64,000 bases of DNA, taken from positions 2,689,137-2,753,136 of the forward strand of contig NZ_CP136574.1 in assembly GCF_035195345.1 (NCBI RefSeq). The letters run 5' to 3'. The translations under genes and the position numbers were made by a program. The notes under the pieces are model-generated. The model saw only the letters and a program-made list of their open reading frames with translations, was not told the origin of the DNA and did no database searches. Of this stretch, positions 26,812 to 35,659 are shown piece after piece. Every line of letters begins with the position of its first letter. Within the stretch, counting starts at the first letter, position 1. The stretch is from Flavobacterium sp. GTDB taxonomy: Bacteria; Bacteroidota; Bacteroidia; Flavobacteriales; Flavobacteriaceae.

Positions 26812-27891
26812 TTATTTTTTTAATTCCGAATACGGTTTTTTTATTAGTTTTTTGAATTCGGTACCATTGAATTTATTATCACTAATTCCGTCGTAATATT
26901 TGAATTCGTTGCCATTCCATAGATATTTCACACCCGGTGTATCTCTTCCAGTTCCTAATTCAGTCCAAAACGGAATTACATCAATCATTTTATAAGGAAA
27001 TTTAGTGCCTGCAAATTCGAAGAATGTCGGAATTTTCTCTGGTTCTTCGTTCATGAAAATTACGAAAACAGGAGGGAAGTTCTTGTCTTTTTTACGCATT
27101 TCGTTCAATTCTTTGGCAGTATCCATGCAGTGATCGCAACCTGGAACAAAGTAGCACAGAATCTTTTTATCAGTATCAATCCCTGGGAAGTATTTTTCGT
27201 AACCCGATTTTACTTTCTTTGGAGCGTCTTCGGTTTTCTTTTCTTCTATTTTTTTAATGGTGTCTTTAGTTGTGGTTGTAATAGGTTCTTCAATAGTTAA
27301 TAAGGAAGTAGAATCTACAACAACGCCTAAATTTTCTTGAACTTCAGAAGTTGGTTCTTCAATAACTTCTGCAACTGGACGAATTGGCGCTAACATGAAA
27401 AGGGCTAAAATACAACCCAATCCAACCGATTTCAACAGCCAAAAGTTCGATTTTCCATCAGCAGGAGCCAATTTGAATAACCAAATTAATAATCCAATTG
27501 CAATGATGTTTTTAATGATTGCTTCCACGGGTGTCATGGGAAGTAATTCTCCAAAACAACCACAATTACCAGCATTTCCACTTACAAAAGTGGTGTAACT
27601 TAAATGTATTACAAAAACGGCTAACAATAAAATGGTTGCTGGAATCGTAATTTTTTTCAAGTAATCTTTTAGCAGAATAGAAATTCCTAAAGCAAATTCA
27701 ATCCCAATTAAAATTCTTGAAAAATAGGGTGCAATGCCTTCCGAAAACCCTAATGGATACAATTGTTTCACTTCAAAAGTGGAGATTGCAAAATAGGGAG
27801 AAGGATATAATTTAGCTACTGCAGAAACAATAAATAAGGCTGAAATGATGAGGCGTAAAATCCAAATTATGTTTTCTTTCTTCATGTTCAA
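26812..27891 (-). CDS. BT_3928-like DoxX/MauE-type membrane protein
   Basis: A 359-aa protein. The first half has four to five TM helices with AGNCGCFGELLPMTPVEAI, the conserved CxCFG motif of MauE/DoxX-like redox-associated membrane proteins. The second half, after a Thr/Glu-rich linker, is periplasmic with a thioredoxin-like FVPGCDHCMDTAKEL (CxxC). An alternative start two codons in (27885) is equally likely. It follows DUF1599 and precedes the TlpA-like gene, an order common in Bacteroidota. It probably relays electrons to envelope thiols. Confidence 0.85.
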   Translation of the reverse strand: MNMKKENIIWILRLIISALFIVSAVAKLYPSPYFAISTFEVKQLYPLGFSEGIAPYFSRILIGIEFALGISILLKDYLKKITIPATILLLAVFVIHLSYTTFVSGNAGNCGCFGELLPMTPVEAIIKNIIAIGLLIWLFKLAPADGKSNFWLLKSVGLGCILALFMLAPIRPVAEVIEEPTSEVQENLGVVVDSTSLLTIEEPITTTTKDTIKKIEEKKTEDAPKKVKSGYEKYFPGIDTDKKILCYFVPGCDHCMDTAKELNEMRKKDKNFPPVFVIFMNEEPEKIPTFFEFAGTKFPYKMIDVIPFWTELGTGRDTPGVKYLWNGNEFKYYDGISDNKFNGTEFKKLIKKPYSELKK

Positions 27892-27946
27892 TTTTTAATT
27901 TTTATAAAAATACAACTTACTAAAAAGCTATTGTGTTAACAACTTG

Positions 27947-28486
27947 TTATTTGTTTTCCATTAAAATTAAGGCAAAAACCGAATAGTTAATCATGTCTTG
28001 ATAATTCGCATCAATACCTTCAGAAACTAATGTTTTTCCTTTATTGTCTTCGATTTGCTTTATGCGCAGTAACTTTTGAATAATTAAATCGGTTAAAGAA
28101 CTGATTCGCATATCGCGCCAAGCTTCACCATAATCATGGTTTTTGTTCTCCATTAAGCTTTTAGTTGTAGCGATTTTTTCATCATACAATCTAATTGCTT
28201 CATCGGCCGATAAATCAGGTTGTTTGGCAATTCCTTTATCCATTTGAATTAAAGCCATAGCAGAATAATTGATAATTCCAATGAACTCTGAAGTTTCATC
28301 TTCGTCTACTTTGCGTACTTCATTTTCTTGCAAACCACGAATTCTTTGTGCTTTAATAAAAATTTGATCAGTTAAAGAAGGTAAACGTAAAACACGCCAA
28401 GCAGTGCCATAATCATGTGCTTTTTTTGAAAATAAATCGCGACAAACCGCTATAACTTTATCATATTGTTGAGAAGTATTCGACAT
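27947..28486 (-). CDS. DUF1599 protein
   Basis: A 179-aa soluble protein made of two internally repeated halves: KKAHDYGTAWRVLRLPSLTD near the start and NKNHDYGEAWRDMRISSLTD about 90 residues on. Each half also has QRIRGLQ / LRIKQIED and ends in IINYSAMALI / MINYSVFALI. This is the DUF1599 family (predicted nucleotide-modification domain). First gene of the DUF1599/BT_3928/TlpA/tpiA block. Confidence 0.87.
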   Translation of the reverse strand: MSNTSQQYDKVIAVCRDLFSKKAHDYGTAWRVLRLPSLTDQIFIKAQRIRGLQENEVRKVDEDETSEFIGIINYSAMALIQMDKGIAKQPDLSADEAIRLYDEKIATTKSLMENKNHDYGEAWRDMRISSLTDLIIQKLLRIKQIEDNKGKTLVSEGIDANYQDMINYSVFALILMENK

Positions 28487-28495
28487 TATTTACTG

Positions 28496-28503
28496 TATAT
28501 TTG
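28496..28503 (+). promoter_or_regulatory. -7 box TATATTTG upstream of folP
   Basis: An exact TAnnTTTG match 72 bp before the folP start, in the intergenic gap with the divergent DUF1599 gene. The nearest TTG lies 24 bp upstream, slightly too far. Confidence 0.5.
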
Positions 28504-28575
28504 TGTGAAATTTTACCAAAAGTAATGAATTAAGTCAAAAGTGAAAAGTCAAAAGTAAAAAGATATAGAAATAAA

Positions 28576-29397
28576 ATGACAATCAATTGTAATAGTAGAC
28601 TTATCGATTTAAACTTGCCAAAAGTAATGGGGATTTTAAATGTGACACCCAATTCGTTTTATGACGGAGGTAAGCACAATGAAATCAATTCGATTATGCA
28701 TCAAGTAGATAAAATGCTGTCGGAAGGTGCTGATTTTATTGATATTGGCGCGTATTCGAGTAAACCAAGTGCCGAATTTGTTTCGGAAGAAGAAGAAATC
28801 AAACGTTTGGTTCCAATAATTAAAGAATTGGTTGATCATTTCCCATCTATTGTTTTATCCGTAGATACTTTTCGAGCAAATGTTGCTAAGGTTGCAGTGG
28901 AACATGGGGCAGGAATAATAAATGATATTTCGGCGGGTTTATTAGATGAAAAAATGTTGGAAACCGTTGCTGATTTGAAAGTGCCCTACATTATGATGCA
29001 CATGCGAGGCAATCCGCAAACTATGCAAAGTCTAATGAATTACGAAGATATTGTAAAGGAAATGATTTTCTATTTTTCGGAACGCATTCAAAAGGCGAGA
29101 AGTTTCGGAATTTCAGATATAGTGATTGATCCTGGATTTGGCTTTGCTAAAACGTTAGAACAGAATTACGAAGTGTTACATAAAATGGAATTGTTTTCAA
29201 TGTTAGAATTACCATTATTAGCAGGAATTTCAAGAAAATCGATGATTTATAAAGTGTTAGAAAATTCGCCTCAAGAAGCTTTGAACGGAACTTCGGTTTT
29301 AAATACGATTGCCTTACAAAAAGGAGCTAAAATCCTAAGAGTGCACGATGTAAAAGAAGCGGTGGAATGTATTAAATTAGTAAGTAAATTAAAATAA
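28576..29397 (+). CDS. folP: Dihydropteroate synthase
   Basis: A 273-aa TIM-barrel enzyme joining p-aminobenzoate to dihydropterin pyrophosphate in folate synthesis; the target of sulphonamides. Motifs are MGILNVTPNSFYDGG, FIDIGAYSSKPSAEFVSEEEE (usually DIGGESTRP), NDISAG, DPGFGFAKT and GISRKSMI. The SSKP variation of the pterin loop is seen in other Flavobacteria. The stop shares one base with the next gene (TAATG). Confidence 0.95.
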   Translation: MTINCNSRLIDLNLPKVMGILNVTPNSFYDGGKHNEINSIMHQVDKMLSEGADFIDIGAYSSKPSAEFVSEEEEIKRLVPIIKELVDHFPSIVLSVDTFRANVAKVAVEHGAGIINDISAGLLDEKMLETVADLKVPYIMMHMRGNPQTMQSLMNYEDIVKEMIFYFSERIQKARSFGISDIVIDPGFGFAKTLEQNYEVLHKMELFSMLELPLLAGISRKSMIYKVLENSPQEALNGTSVLNTIALQKGAKILRVHDVKEAVECIKLVSKLK

Positions 29398-30137
29398 TGA
29401 TTAAGAAATTAGTTGCTATTGTTGCCTTGATGGGTTTGTTTTCTTGTAATAATGAAGAAGTTTTATTGCCACAAGAAAGTGTTTCGGTTATGAAAGATAT
29501 AACGGATCATTCACCAATTTACATGTTCTTTAAAACGGAAGAAAATCCAGATGACAAAGAAAAATTAGACACCATCATTGAGGTTAATCGTAAAAATTCG
29601 ATTTCTTCTACCAATTGGGTTTTTAATATCGACAAACGTTTGCCTTTGAAATTAGTCATTCCAGAACTAATGGAATTGCAGGACAAGAAGAAAAGTAGTT
29701 CGCATTCAAAATCAGGAACAATGAATGTTTTTACTTATTCAGATAGTGTGGCAAAAAATTTAGCTTTTTTTCCATTTACAGATGTTCAATTTAAATACAG
29801 CAAGCATTTTTCTAAATTTTTCATTAAAAAACACGCCGAACATTATAGAAATTATCACAATTTCACGGTAAATTTTAATAAAGACAATAAAATTACAGTG
29901 GATGGAAACGATATTTCGCGTGAAGAATTTATCGATTTTATCAAAGAATTTGCCGATTTTACTAGTGATGGTAAAATTACGATGCTGCACTTGAATTTTG
30001 ATAACCGCTTAACGTATGACGAATACATTCAAAATAAAATTTTGGCATGGAAAGCAACAAACAATGAAATTCAATTGTCTTCTTTTGAGTTTGTGTATGA
30101 TGAGAAGAAATTGCCAGAATGTGGGTGTAAGTTGTAG
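29397..30137 (+). CDS. Hypothetical lipoprotein cotranscribed with folP
   Basis: A 246-aa protein with a lipobox (MGLFSCNNEE, Cys at about residue 17). I do not recognise the family. The body is charged and mostly soluble, with FNIDKRLPLKLVIPELMELQ near the middle and a CGC near the C-terminus (LPECGCKL). Its start overlaps the folP stop by one base. A role in folate metabolism is not implied; the envelope location makes it unlikely. Confidence 0.75.
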   Translation: MIKKLVAIVALMGLFSCNNEEVLLPQESVSVMKDITDHSPIYMFFKTEENPDDKEKLDTIIEVNRKNSISSTNWVFNIDKRLPLKLVIPELMELQDKKKSSSHSKSGTMNVFTYSDSVAKNLAFFPFTDVQFKYSKHFSKFFIKKHAEHYRNYHNFTVNFNKDNKITVDGNDISREEFIDFIKEFADFTSDGKITMLHLNFDNRLTYDEYIQNKILAWKATNNEIQLSSFEFVYDEKKLPECGCKL

Positions 30138-30184
30138 GTTGGGAGTAGGAAGTAGGGAGTTTTCAAAATGAGTAAATAGGTTTT

Positions 30185-30673
30185 ATGAAGTACATTTTTC
30201 TTTTAATTTTATTATCAAATTTTAATTCAATTGCTCAAGTTACTGAGGGTGAAATTTTATTTGAAAATAATATCAAGTTACATTGGACAATAAAAACTTT
30301 TAACGAAAAGGAACATCAAATTAAAATTTGTAAAAACGATTTTGGTGTTCAATATATTTGTGCAATTGATAATGCTATTTGGTATGGCTCAGATATTCCT
30401 GTAGATAAGCCTAAAAATCAATTGACTAATTTGGTTTTAGAAATTGGAAAAAATAAGATTATTTTGGATGTCTCATCAATGTTTAATCCAAATTTCAGTG
30501 GCGAATTATCAAAACATCAATTTAAAATTGTAAAAGAAGGAAATCAATATATTTTATATGGTTTCTTTTCTGATGGAGCAGGAACTTATACAGCACATTG
30601 GAAAATTGTTGATACTATTACGATAAGAGCAGTTATATCTAATTTAGAAGAATATTTTTCTTGGCAAAATTAA
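30185..30673 (+). CDS. Hypothetical exported protein
   Basis: A 162-aa protein with a signal peptide (MKYIFLLILLSNFNSIAQ). The remainder is predicted beta-rich with HWTIKTFNEKEHQIKIC and YILYGFFSDGAGTYTAHW. No known domain is apparent. It is convergent with rlmH. AT content and codon use are like its neighbours. Confidence 0.65.
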   Translation: MKYIFLLILLSNFNSIAQVTEGEILFENNIKLHWTIKTFNEKEHQIKICKNDFGVQYICAIDNAIWYGSDIPVDKPKNQLTNLVLEIGKNKIILDVSSMFNPNFSGELSKHQFKIVKEGNQYILYGFFSDGAGTYTAHWKIVDTITIRAVISNLEEYFSWQN

Positions 30674-30709
30674 CGACTTAAAAACTCCCAACTTCCTACT
30701 TCCAACTCC

Positions 30710-31183
30710 CTACTGATGATGATACGGTTCATTTCTCAAAATCGTAAATCCTCTATAAATTTGTTCGATTACAAATAATCGTACCATTTGATGTGAAAAC
30801 GTCATTTCTGATAACGAAACTTTGCCTTGTGCTTTTTGGTAAACAGTTTCGCTAAATCCATACGGACCGCCGATTACAAATACTAACGTTTTAGTTCCAG
30901 CATTCATTTTCTTTTGTAAAAAGTCCGAGAAACCAACACTGCTCAAGGTTTTTCCGTTTTCATCTAGTAAAATTAAATGATCGGTTGGGGTGATTTTGGA
31001 TAAAATCAATTCGCCTTCCTTTTCTTTTTGTTGGGCTTCCGATAAATTTTTTACGTTTTTGATATCCGGAATAATTTCCAAATCAAATTTCACGTAAAAC
31101 GACAATCGCTTGGTGTAATCATCAATTAAGGTTTGTAACGATTTATTATCGGTTTTCCCAATAGTTAAAAGGCGGATGTTCAT
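30710..31183 (-). CDS. rlmH: 23S rRNA pseudouridine(1915)-N3 methyltransferase
   Basis: A 157-aa SPOUT-class methyltransferase modifying 23S rRNA helix 69. Conserved are the N-terminal IRLLTIGKTDN, LDENGKTLSSVGFSDFL, the SAM-binding knot VFVIGGPYGFS and the C-terminal LFVIEQIYRGFTILRNEPYHH. The length is standard. Confidence 0.97.
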   Translation of the reverse strand: MNIRLLTIGKTDNKSLQTLIDDYTKRLSFYVKFDLEIIPDIKNVKNLSEAQQKEKEGELILSKITPTDHLILLDENGKTLSSVGFSDFLQKKMNAGTKTLVFVIGGPYGFSETVYQKAQGKVSLSEMTFSHQMVRLFVIEQIYRGFTILRNEPYHHQ

Positions 31184-31219
31184 AGGATTAGTTTTTGCAA
31201 AAATAATAGCGTAAAACGA

Positions 31220-31246
31220 AAAATCACTCTTTTTAGGAGTGATTTT
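31220..31246. terminator. Hairpin terminator
   Basis: AAATCACTC / GAGTGATTT with a short T-rich loop and T tracts, between the rlmH start and the 3' end of the gene at 31252. On the minus strand it should terminate that gene. Confidence 0.7.
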
Positions 31247-31251
31247 CTATA

Positions 31252-32721
31252 TTATTCAATTTTCTCTACTTCTTTAAAATCGACTTCGCAAGCGTAAGAG
31301 AAAAGTTTTTCTTTCTTAATGATATCAGCAGTTCCTTCAGGAAGCATTTCTTCCCAACCAGTTTCGCCTTTACAAATCATTTTAAGTATTTTTCTGGAGA
31401 AAATATCTAAGTTCTTTTCTTCGTAATCTTTAATGTCAATTACTTTTCCGTTGAATTTAAAGAACTTATACAATTCTTTCATTCGTGGGTGTACTTTTAA
31501 GTTTTCAGAAGTAACAACATTTCCATTGTCATCTTTCATCGGATATAAATACACTTTTAAATCGCGATAAAATAATTTACCAAAGGCTTCTAAAATTCCA
31601 CCAGATAAATGACGGTAATATTTTTCATCGAAAATTTCCACTAAATTATTAACACCCATGGCTAATCCCATACGCGCTTTAGAATAATTTGAGAAATATT
31701 CTACTACTTTGAAATACTCTTGGAAATTAGAAATCATTACGTTTTTACCTAAATTACAAAGTAATTCGGCTCTATCTAAGAAATCGCGTTCGTCAATTTC
31801 TCCTTCTGCTTTTAAGTTGGAAAGCGTAATTTCAAAAACAACAAACGTATTTTCTTCTGCTACTTTATTTTCTTTAATAAACATGTTGTATGATTCTTCA
31901 TACATATCCATATTTACTTTAGTAACGGGTCTAAAACTTCCTCTTAAAGCTAAGATGTTTTTCTTGTATAAAACCGCTGCTGGAAGTATGTTTTTTCCAT
32001 CAGGACCAAACATTACGGCATCTGTCATGCCATTTTTAACCAATTGCAAACTCATCAAACGATTGTCAACATTAGCAAAACGTGGACCTGAGAAATTTAC
32101 CGTATCAATTTCTAATTGATCTTTATCTAAATGGTCGTATAAATAACGAAGTAATTTTTTTGGATCGTTGTATTTGTAAAAAGCGCCGTAAATCAAGTTT
32201 ACCCCTAAAATCCCTAAGGTTTCTTGTTGTAATTTGGCATCATTTTCTTTAAATCGGATGTGAAGAATAATTTCGTTATAATCTTCATCGGGTTCAACTT
32301 GATATACAATTCCTACCCAACCATGTCCTTTAAATTGTTTTGCAAAATCAATCGTAGCTACGGTATTTGCGTAACTAAAGAACAATTTATTAGGATGTTT
32401 GTCTCGGCTTAAACGTTGTTCTACAAGATTAATTTCATGTGTTAACATTTTACGAAGACGACTTTCAGTTACATAACGACCGTCTGCTTCTTCGCCATAA
32501 ATAGCATCGCTAAAGTCTTTGTCATATGCTGACATTGCTTTTGCAATAGTACCAGAGGAAGCTCCAGCTCTAAAAAAGTTACGCACTGTTTCTTGTCCTG
32601 CACCAATTTCAGCAAACGTTCCATAGATGTTTTCATTAAGGTTGATTCTTAATGCTTTATCTTTAATGGAAGGGATTTGCTCAATCTCTTTATCTCCGCG
32701 AACTTTAATATCTGTAACCAT
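31252..32721 (-). CDS. Conserved Bacteroidota protein of unknown function
   Basis: A 489-aa cytosolic protein. I placed the start at 32721 (MVTDIKVRGDKEIEQIP). The open frame runs on to 32970, but that stretch overlaps the divergent gene. Conserved-looking stretches are INLNENIYGTFAEIGAGQE, RNFFRAGASSGTIAKAMSAY, ALRGSFRPVTKVNMDMYEES and GLAMGVNNLVEIFDEKYY. There is no signal peptide or barrel. Such proteins are sometimes labelled TonB-dependent receptor or nicotinate-nucleotide adenylyltransferase in databases, but neither is supported here (no HxGH, no plug). Confidence 0.8.
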   Translation of the reverse strand: MVTDIKVRGDKEIEQIPSIKDKALRINLNENIYGTFAEIGAGQETVRNFFRAGASSGTIAKAMSAYDKDFSDAIYGEEADGRYVTESRLRKMLTHEINLVEQRLSRDKHPNKLFFSYANTVATIDFAKQFKGHGWVGIVYQVEPDEDYNEIILHIRFKENDAKLQQETLGILGVNLIYGAFYKYNDPKKLLRYLYDHLDKDQLEIDTVNFSGPRFANVDNRLMSLQLVKNGMTDAVMFGPDGKNILPAAVLYKKNILALRGSFRPVTKVNMDMYEESYNMFIKENKVAEENTFVVFEITLSNLKAEGEIDERDFLDRAELLCNLGKNVMISNFQEYFKVVEYFSNYSKARMGLAMGVNNLVEIFDEKYYRHLSGGILEAFGKLFYRDLKVYLYPMKDDNGNVVTSENLKVHPRMKELYKFFKFNGKVIDIKDYEEKNLDIFSRKILKMICKGETGWEEMLPEGTADIIKKEKLFSYACEVDFKEVEKIE

Positions 32722-32813
32722 GGTTTTTATTAAAATAAATTTGAGTAAATTGTTAAAACAACGAACTCCTCTTGCAAAGTTAATCATTTTATAAAAACTA
32801 CCATAATTATTGT

Positions 32814-32821
32814 TATTTTTG
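32814..32821 (+). promoter_or_regulatory. -7 box TATTTTTG upstream of the MBL gene
   Basis: An exact TAnnTTTG match 17 bp before the GTG start at 32838. It helps decide that start and the shorter version of the divergent gene. Confidence 0.55.
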
Positions 32822-32837
32822 TGCAAAAGATAAAGCA

Positions 32838-33602
32838 GTGAAAATTTACTTTTTAGGAACCGGAACCTCTCAAGGAATTCCAGTAATTGGAAGTCATCAT
32901 TCCGTTTGTTTGAGTACAGACAAAAAAGACAACAGATTACGTGTTTCGGTATGGGTTGAAACCGATGCAAATTCTATTGTGATTGATTGTGGTCCCGATT
33001 TCAGACAACAAATGCTCAATTCGAAATGTCCTAAAATTGATGCTTTGTTATTTACTCATGAACATGCCGACCACACTGCGGGTTTAGATGATATTCGTCC
33101 GTTCTTTTTCAAACAAGGCGCAATTGCAATTTATGCACACAATAGAGTACTTAAAAACTTGGAAAAAAGATTCGATTATATTTTTGAAACCGAAAATAAA
33201 TATCCAGGCGCTCCATCTGTCACAGAAAATGAAGTGATTCAAAACATCCCGTTTATTGTAAATAAAGAAGAGATTATTCCAATTAATGCTTACCATGGTT
33301 CATTGCAAGTTTTTGGATACCGCATTCAAGATTTTGTGTATTTGACCGATGTTAAAACAATGGAATCATCTGAAATTAAAAAAACAAAGAATTGTAACAT
33401 TTTAGTTGTTAATTGTTTGCGAGAAGAATCACATGCAACACATTTTAATTTAGAAGAAGTTTTACATTTCATATCTTTGGTGCAACCAAAAACAACGTAT
33501 TTGACACACATTAGCCATTTGTTTGGTTTTCACGAAGAAATTCAGAAAAAACTACCCGAAAATGTTTTTGTGGCTTATGATAATTTAGAAATAACGATTT
33601 AA
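32838..33602 (+). CDS. PhnP-like MBL-fold metallo-hydrolase
   Basis: A 254-aa metallo-beta-lactamase-fold enzyme with a GTG start (MKIYFLGTGTSQGIPVIG). Metal ligands are visible in LLFTHEHADHTAGLDDIRP (HxHxDH), AYHGSLQVFGY, VYLTDVKT and the C-terminal TYLTHISHLFG. The layout fits the PhnP/cyclic phosphodiesterase branch; here it is not near phosphonate genes, so the substrate is uncertain. Two hypotheticals/enzymes follow on the same strand. Confidence 0.9.
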   Translation: MKIYFLGTGTSQGIPVIGSHHSVCLSTDKKDNRLRVSVWVETDANSIVIDCGPDFRQQMLNSKCPKIDALLFTHEHADHTAGLDDIRPFFFKQGAIAIYAHNRVLKNLEKRFDYIFETENKYPGAPSVTENEVIQNIPFIVNKEEIIPINAYHGSLQVFGYRIQDFVYLTDVKTMESSEIKKTKNCNILVVNCLREESHATHFNLEEVLHFISLVQPKTTYLTHISHLFGFHEEIQKKLPENVFVAYDNLEITI

Positions 33603-33624
33603 CCTTATATAATTGAAAAGAATT

Positions 33625-34119
33625 ATGAAAAATGTAATATTATATGCTTTAATTTTCTCTTTATTGTTTAATGTATTTCAATACATTAACTCTACTAAAA
33701 TTTTAGAAGCTAAAGATAAAGAAGTGGTTAAAGTAAAAGACCGTCTTAAAATATCTAGAGATTCTGTGTTTACTTTGGCCAATGCAAATTATTTTGCCTT
33801 AGAAAGTGACCAAGATGCACAAGAGTATTTTTATTCCAATGGTTTAGATTATCAAAAAACAGCAATTAAAGTTAAAGAAGACTTAATTACTTTAAACGAA
33901 AATAAGAACGGAAACAAGTTGGTACCTTATGAGCCCATTAATGGAAAACCATTTTTGATCAATACATCTAAAGTATTAAATCATAGATGGATTATTGCAG
34001 AATTTTCAAATGGTGATTTTTGGGGGCAAATTCTCGTAAAATATTTTGTTTCGGAAGGAAAGACTACTGAATTTGAGACTGTAGAAACAGTTCTTTATGA
34101 AAAACAAACGAAAGAGTAA
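33625..34119 (+). CDS. Hypothetical membrane-anchored protein
   Basis: A 164-aa protein starting at the ATG at 33625 (MKNVILYALIFSLLFNVFQY); an upstream in-frame TTG at 33613 would add four residues. The N-terminal helix is a signal anchor, followed by a short coiled region and a soluble domain with DFWGQILVKYFVSEGK. No domain is recognised. It starts 22 bp after the MBL-fold gene and precedes the aminotransferase gene by 15 bp, suggesting an operon. Confidence 0.65.
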   Translation: MKNVILYALIFSLLFNVFQYINSTKILEAKDKEVVKVKDRLKISRDSVFTLANANYFALESDQDAQEYFYSNGLDYQKTAIKVKEDLITLNENKNGNKLVPYEPINGKPFLINTSKVLNHRWIIAEFSNGDFWGQILVKYFVSEGKTTEFETVETVLYEKQTKE

Positions 34120-34134
34120 TTTAAATACAAATCA

Positions 34135-35622
34135 ATGTCTACTACCGCTACTAAAACCCAATTAGAATGTTATTTTGAGCAATTTAGAAACGACATAATT
34201 GGTATCAATCAAAATTTTAAATCACCTTTTGGCGACAAAAAGATTATATATACTGATTGGACAGCCAGTGGAAGATTGTATCGTCCAATAGAAGACAAAT
34301 TAATAAATGATTTTGGTCCTTTTGTAGCCAATACCCACACGGAAACTTCCGTTACAGGAACTGCTATGACAATGGCCTATCACGAAGCACGTCATATCAT
34401 CAAACATCATGTAAATGCTTCTCAGACGGATATTTTAATTACTGATGGAACCGGAATGACAGGTGTGGTGAATAAATTTCAACGTATATTAGGACTACGA
34501 ATTCCAGAAAATTTAAAAGAATTTACAGCAATTCCAAGCGAGTTGAAACCAATCGTTTTTATTTCACACATGGAGCATCATTCTAACCAAACCTCATGGT
34601 TAGAAACCATTGCAGATGTAGTGGTAATTCCTGCAGATGAAAATGGGTTGTTTTGCATCAACCAATTAAAGATTTTATTAGAAAAATACAAAGACAGAAG
34701 TTTTAAAATAGCATCAATTACATCTTGTTCAAACGTAACCGGAATAAGAACACCATATCATGAAGTGGCAAAACTAATGCATCAAAATAGCGGAGTTTGC
34801 TTTGTGGATTTTGCTTGTTCGGGTCCGTATGTGAATATAAACATGCATCCAGAAGATGCTGAAAGTTATTTAGATGCAATCTTCTTTTCACCACATAAAT
34901 TTTTAGGAGGACCTGGTACTTCGGGTGTTTTGATTTTTAATAAAAATTTATATAAAAACAACGTTCCAGATTGTCCTGGTGGCGGAACAGTAAGTTGGAC
35001 AAACCCTTGGGGTGAGCACAAATACATTGATAATATTGAAGATAGAGAAGATGGTGGAACTCCAGGTTTTTTACAAGTAATGAAAACCGCTTTAGCAATT
35101 CAGTTGAAGGAAAAAATGGGTGTTCAGAATATTTTAGACCGCGAACATGAGTTGGTGGATTATATTTTTTCGGAATTAAATTCAATTGATAATTTACATA
35201 TTCTTGCCAATCAACATCAAGATAGGTTAGGGGTTATTTCATTTTATATTGATGACTTACACTTTAATTTAGGCGTAAAATTATTAAATGATAAATTCGG
35301 AATTCAAACCCGTGGTGGTTGCAGCTGTGCAGGAACTTACGGACATTATTTGTTACACGTAGATCAAGAAACTTCGCACGATTTGGTTTGTAAAATTTCA
35401 TCTGGAGATTTAATTCAAAAACCAGGATGGATTCGCATGTCAATTCACCCAACGACTACTTCTGAAGAGATTGAATTCGTGTGTAACAATATTAAGGCAC
35501 TAGCTGCCAATCACAAAGAATGGGGTGTAGATTACGAATACAATCCAAAAACCAACGAATTTGTTCATAAAAATGCCAAAAATGACATTCAAGAAATGGT
35601 TCATAATTGGTTTAAGGTATGA
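34135..35622 (+). CDS. Class V aminotransferase, cysteine desulfurase-like
   Basis: A 495-aa PLP-dependent enzyme. It has YTDWTASGRLYRPIED at the N-terminus, the substrate-site THTETSVTGTAM and the PLP lysine in FFSPHKFLGGPGTSG. The C-terminus has TRGGCSCAGTYGH, with Cys residues in a position like the cysteine-desulfurase loop but different in sequence. It is larger than IscS (about 400 aa). No Fe-S assembly genes are nearby, so a role in selenocysteine or sulphur transfer is only possible. Confidence 0.87.
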   Translation: MSTTATKTQLECYFEQFRNDIIGINQNFKSPFGDKKIIYTDWTASGRLYRPIEDKLINDFGPFVANTHTETSVTGTAMTMAYHEARHIIKHHVNASQTDILITDGTGMTGVVNKFQRILGLRIPENLKEFTAIPSELKPIVFISHMEHHSNQTSWLETIADVVVIPADENGLFCINQLKILLEKYKDRSFKIASITSCSNVTGIRTPYHEVAKLMHQNSGVCFVDFACSGPYVNINMHPEDAESYLDAIFFSPHKFLGGPGTSGVLIFNKNLYKNNVPDCPGGGTVSWTNPWGEHKYIDNIEDREDGGTPGFLQVMKTALAIQLKEKMGVQNILDREHELVDYIFSELNSIDNLHILANQHQDRLGVISFYIDDLHFNLGVKLLNDKFGIQTRGGCSCAGTYGHYLLHVDQETSHDLVCKISSGDLIQKPGWIRMSIHPTTTSEEIEFVCNNIKALAANHKEWGVDYEYNPKTNEFVHKNAKNDIQEMVHNWFKV

Positions 35623-35626
35623 AAAA

Positions 35627-35659
35627 AAGGAAAGCTCAGTAATTACTTGAGCTTTCCTT
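35627..35659. terminator. Bidirectional terminator
   Basis: A 12-bp perfect inverted repeat, AAGGAAAGCTCA / TGAGCTTTCCTT, between convergent genes. The right arm overlaps the 3' end of the acyltransferase gene. Confidence 0.8.

Noticed and set aside
32722..32970. N-terminal extension of the 489-aa protein
   Set aside because: Would overlap the divergent MBL-fold gene and its promoter; the conserved part starts at 32721.
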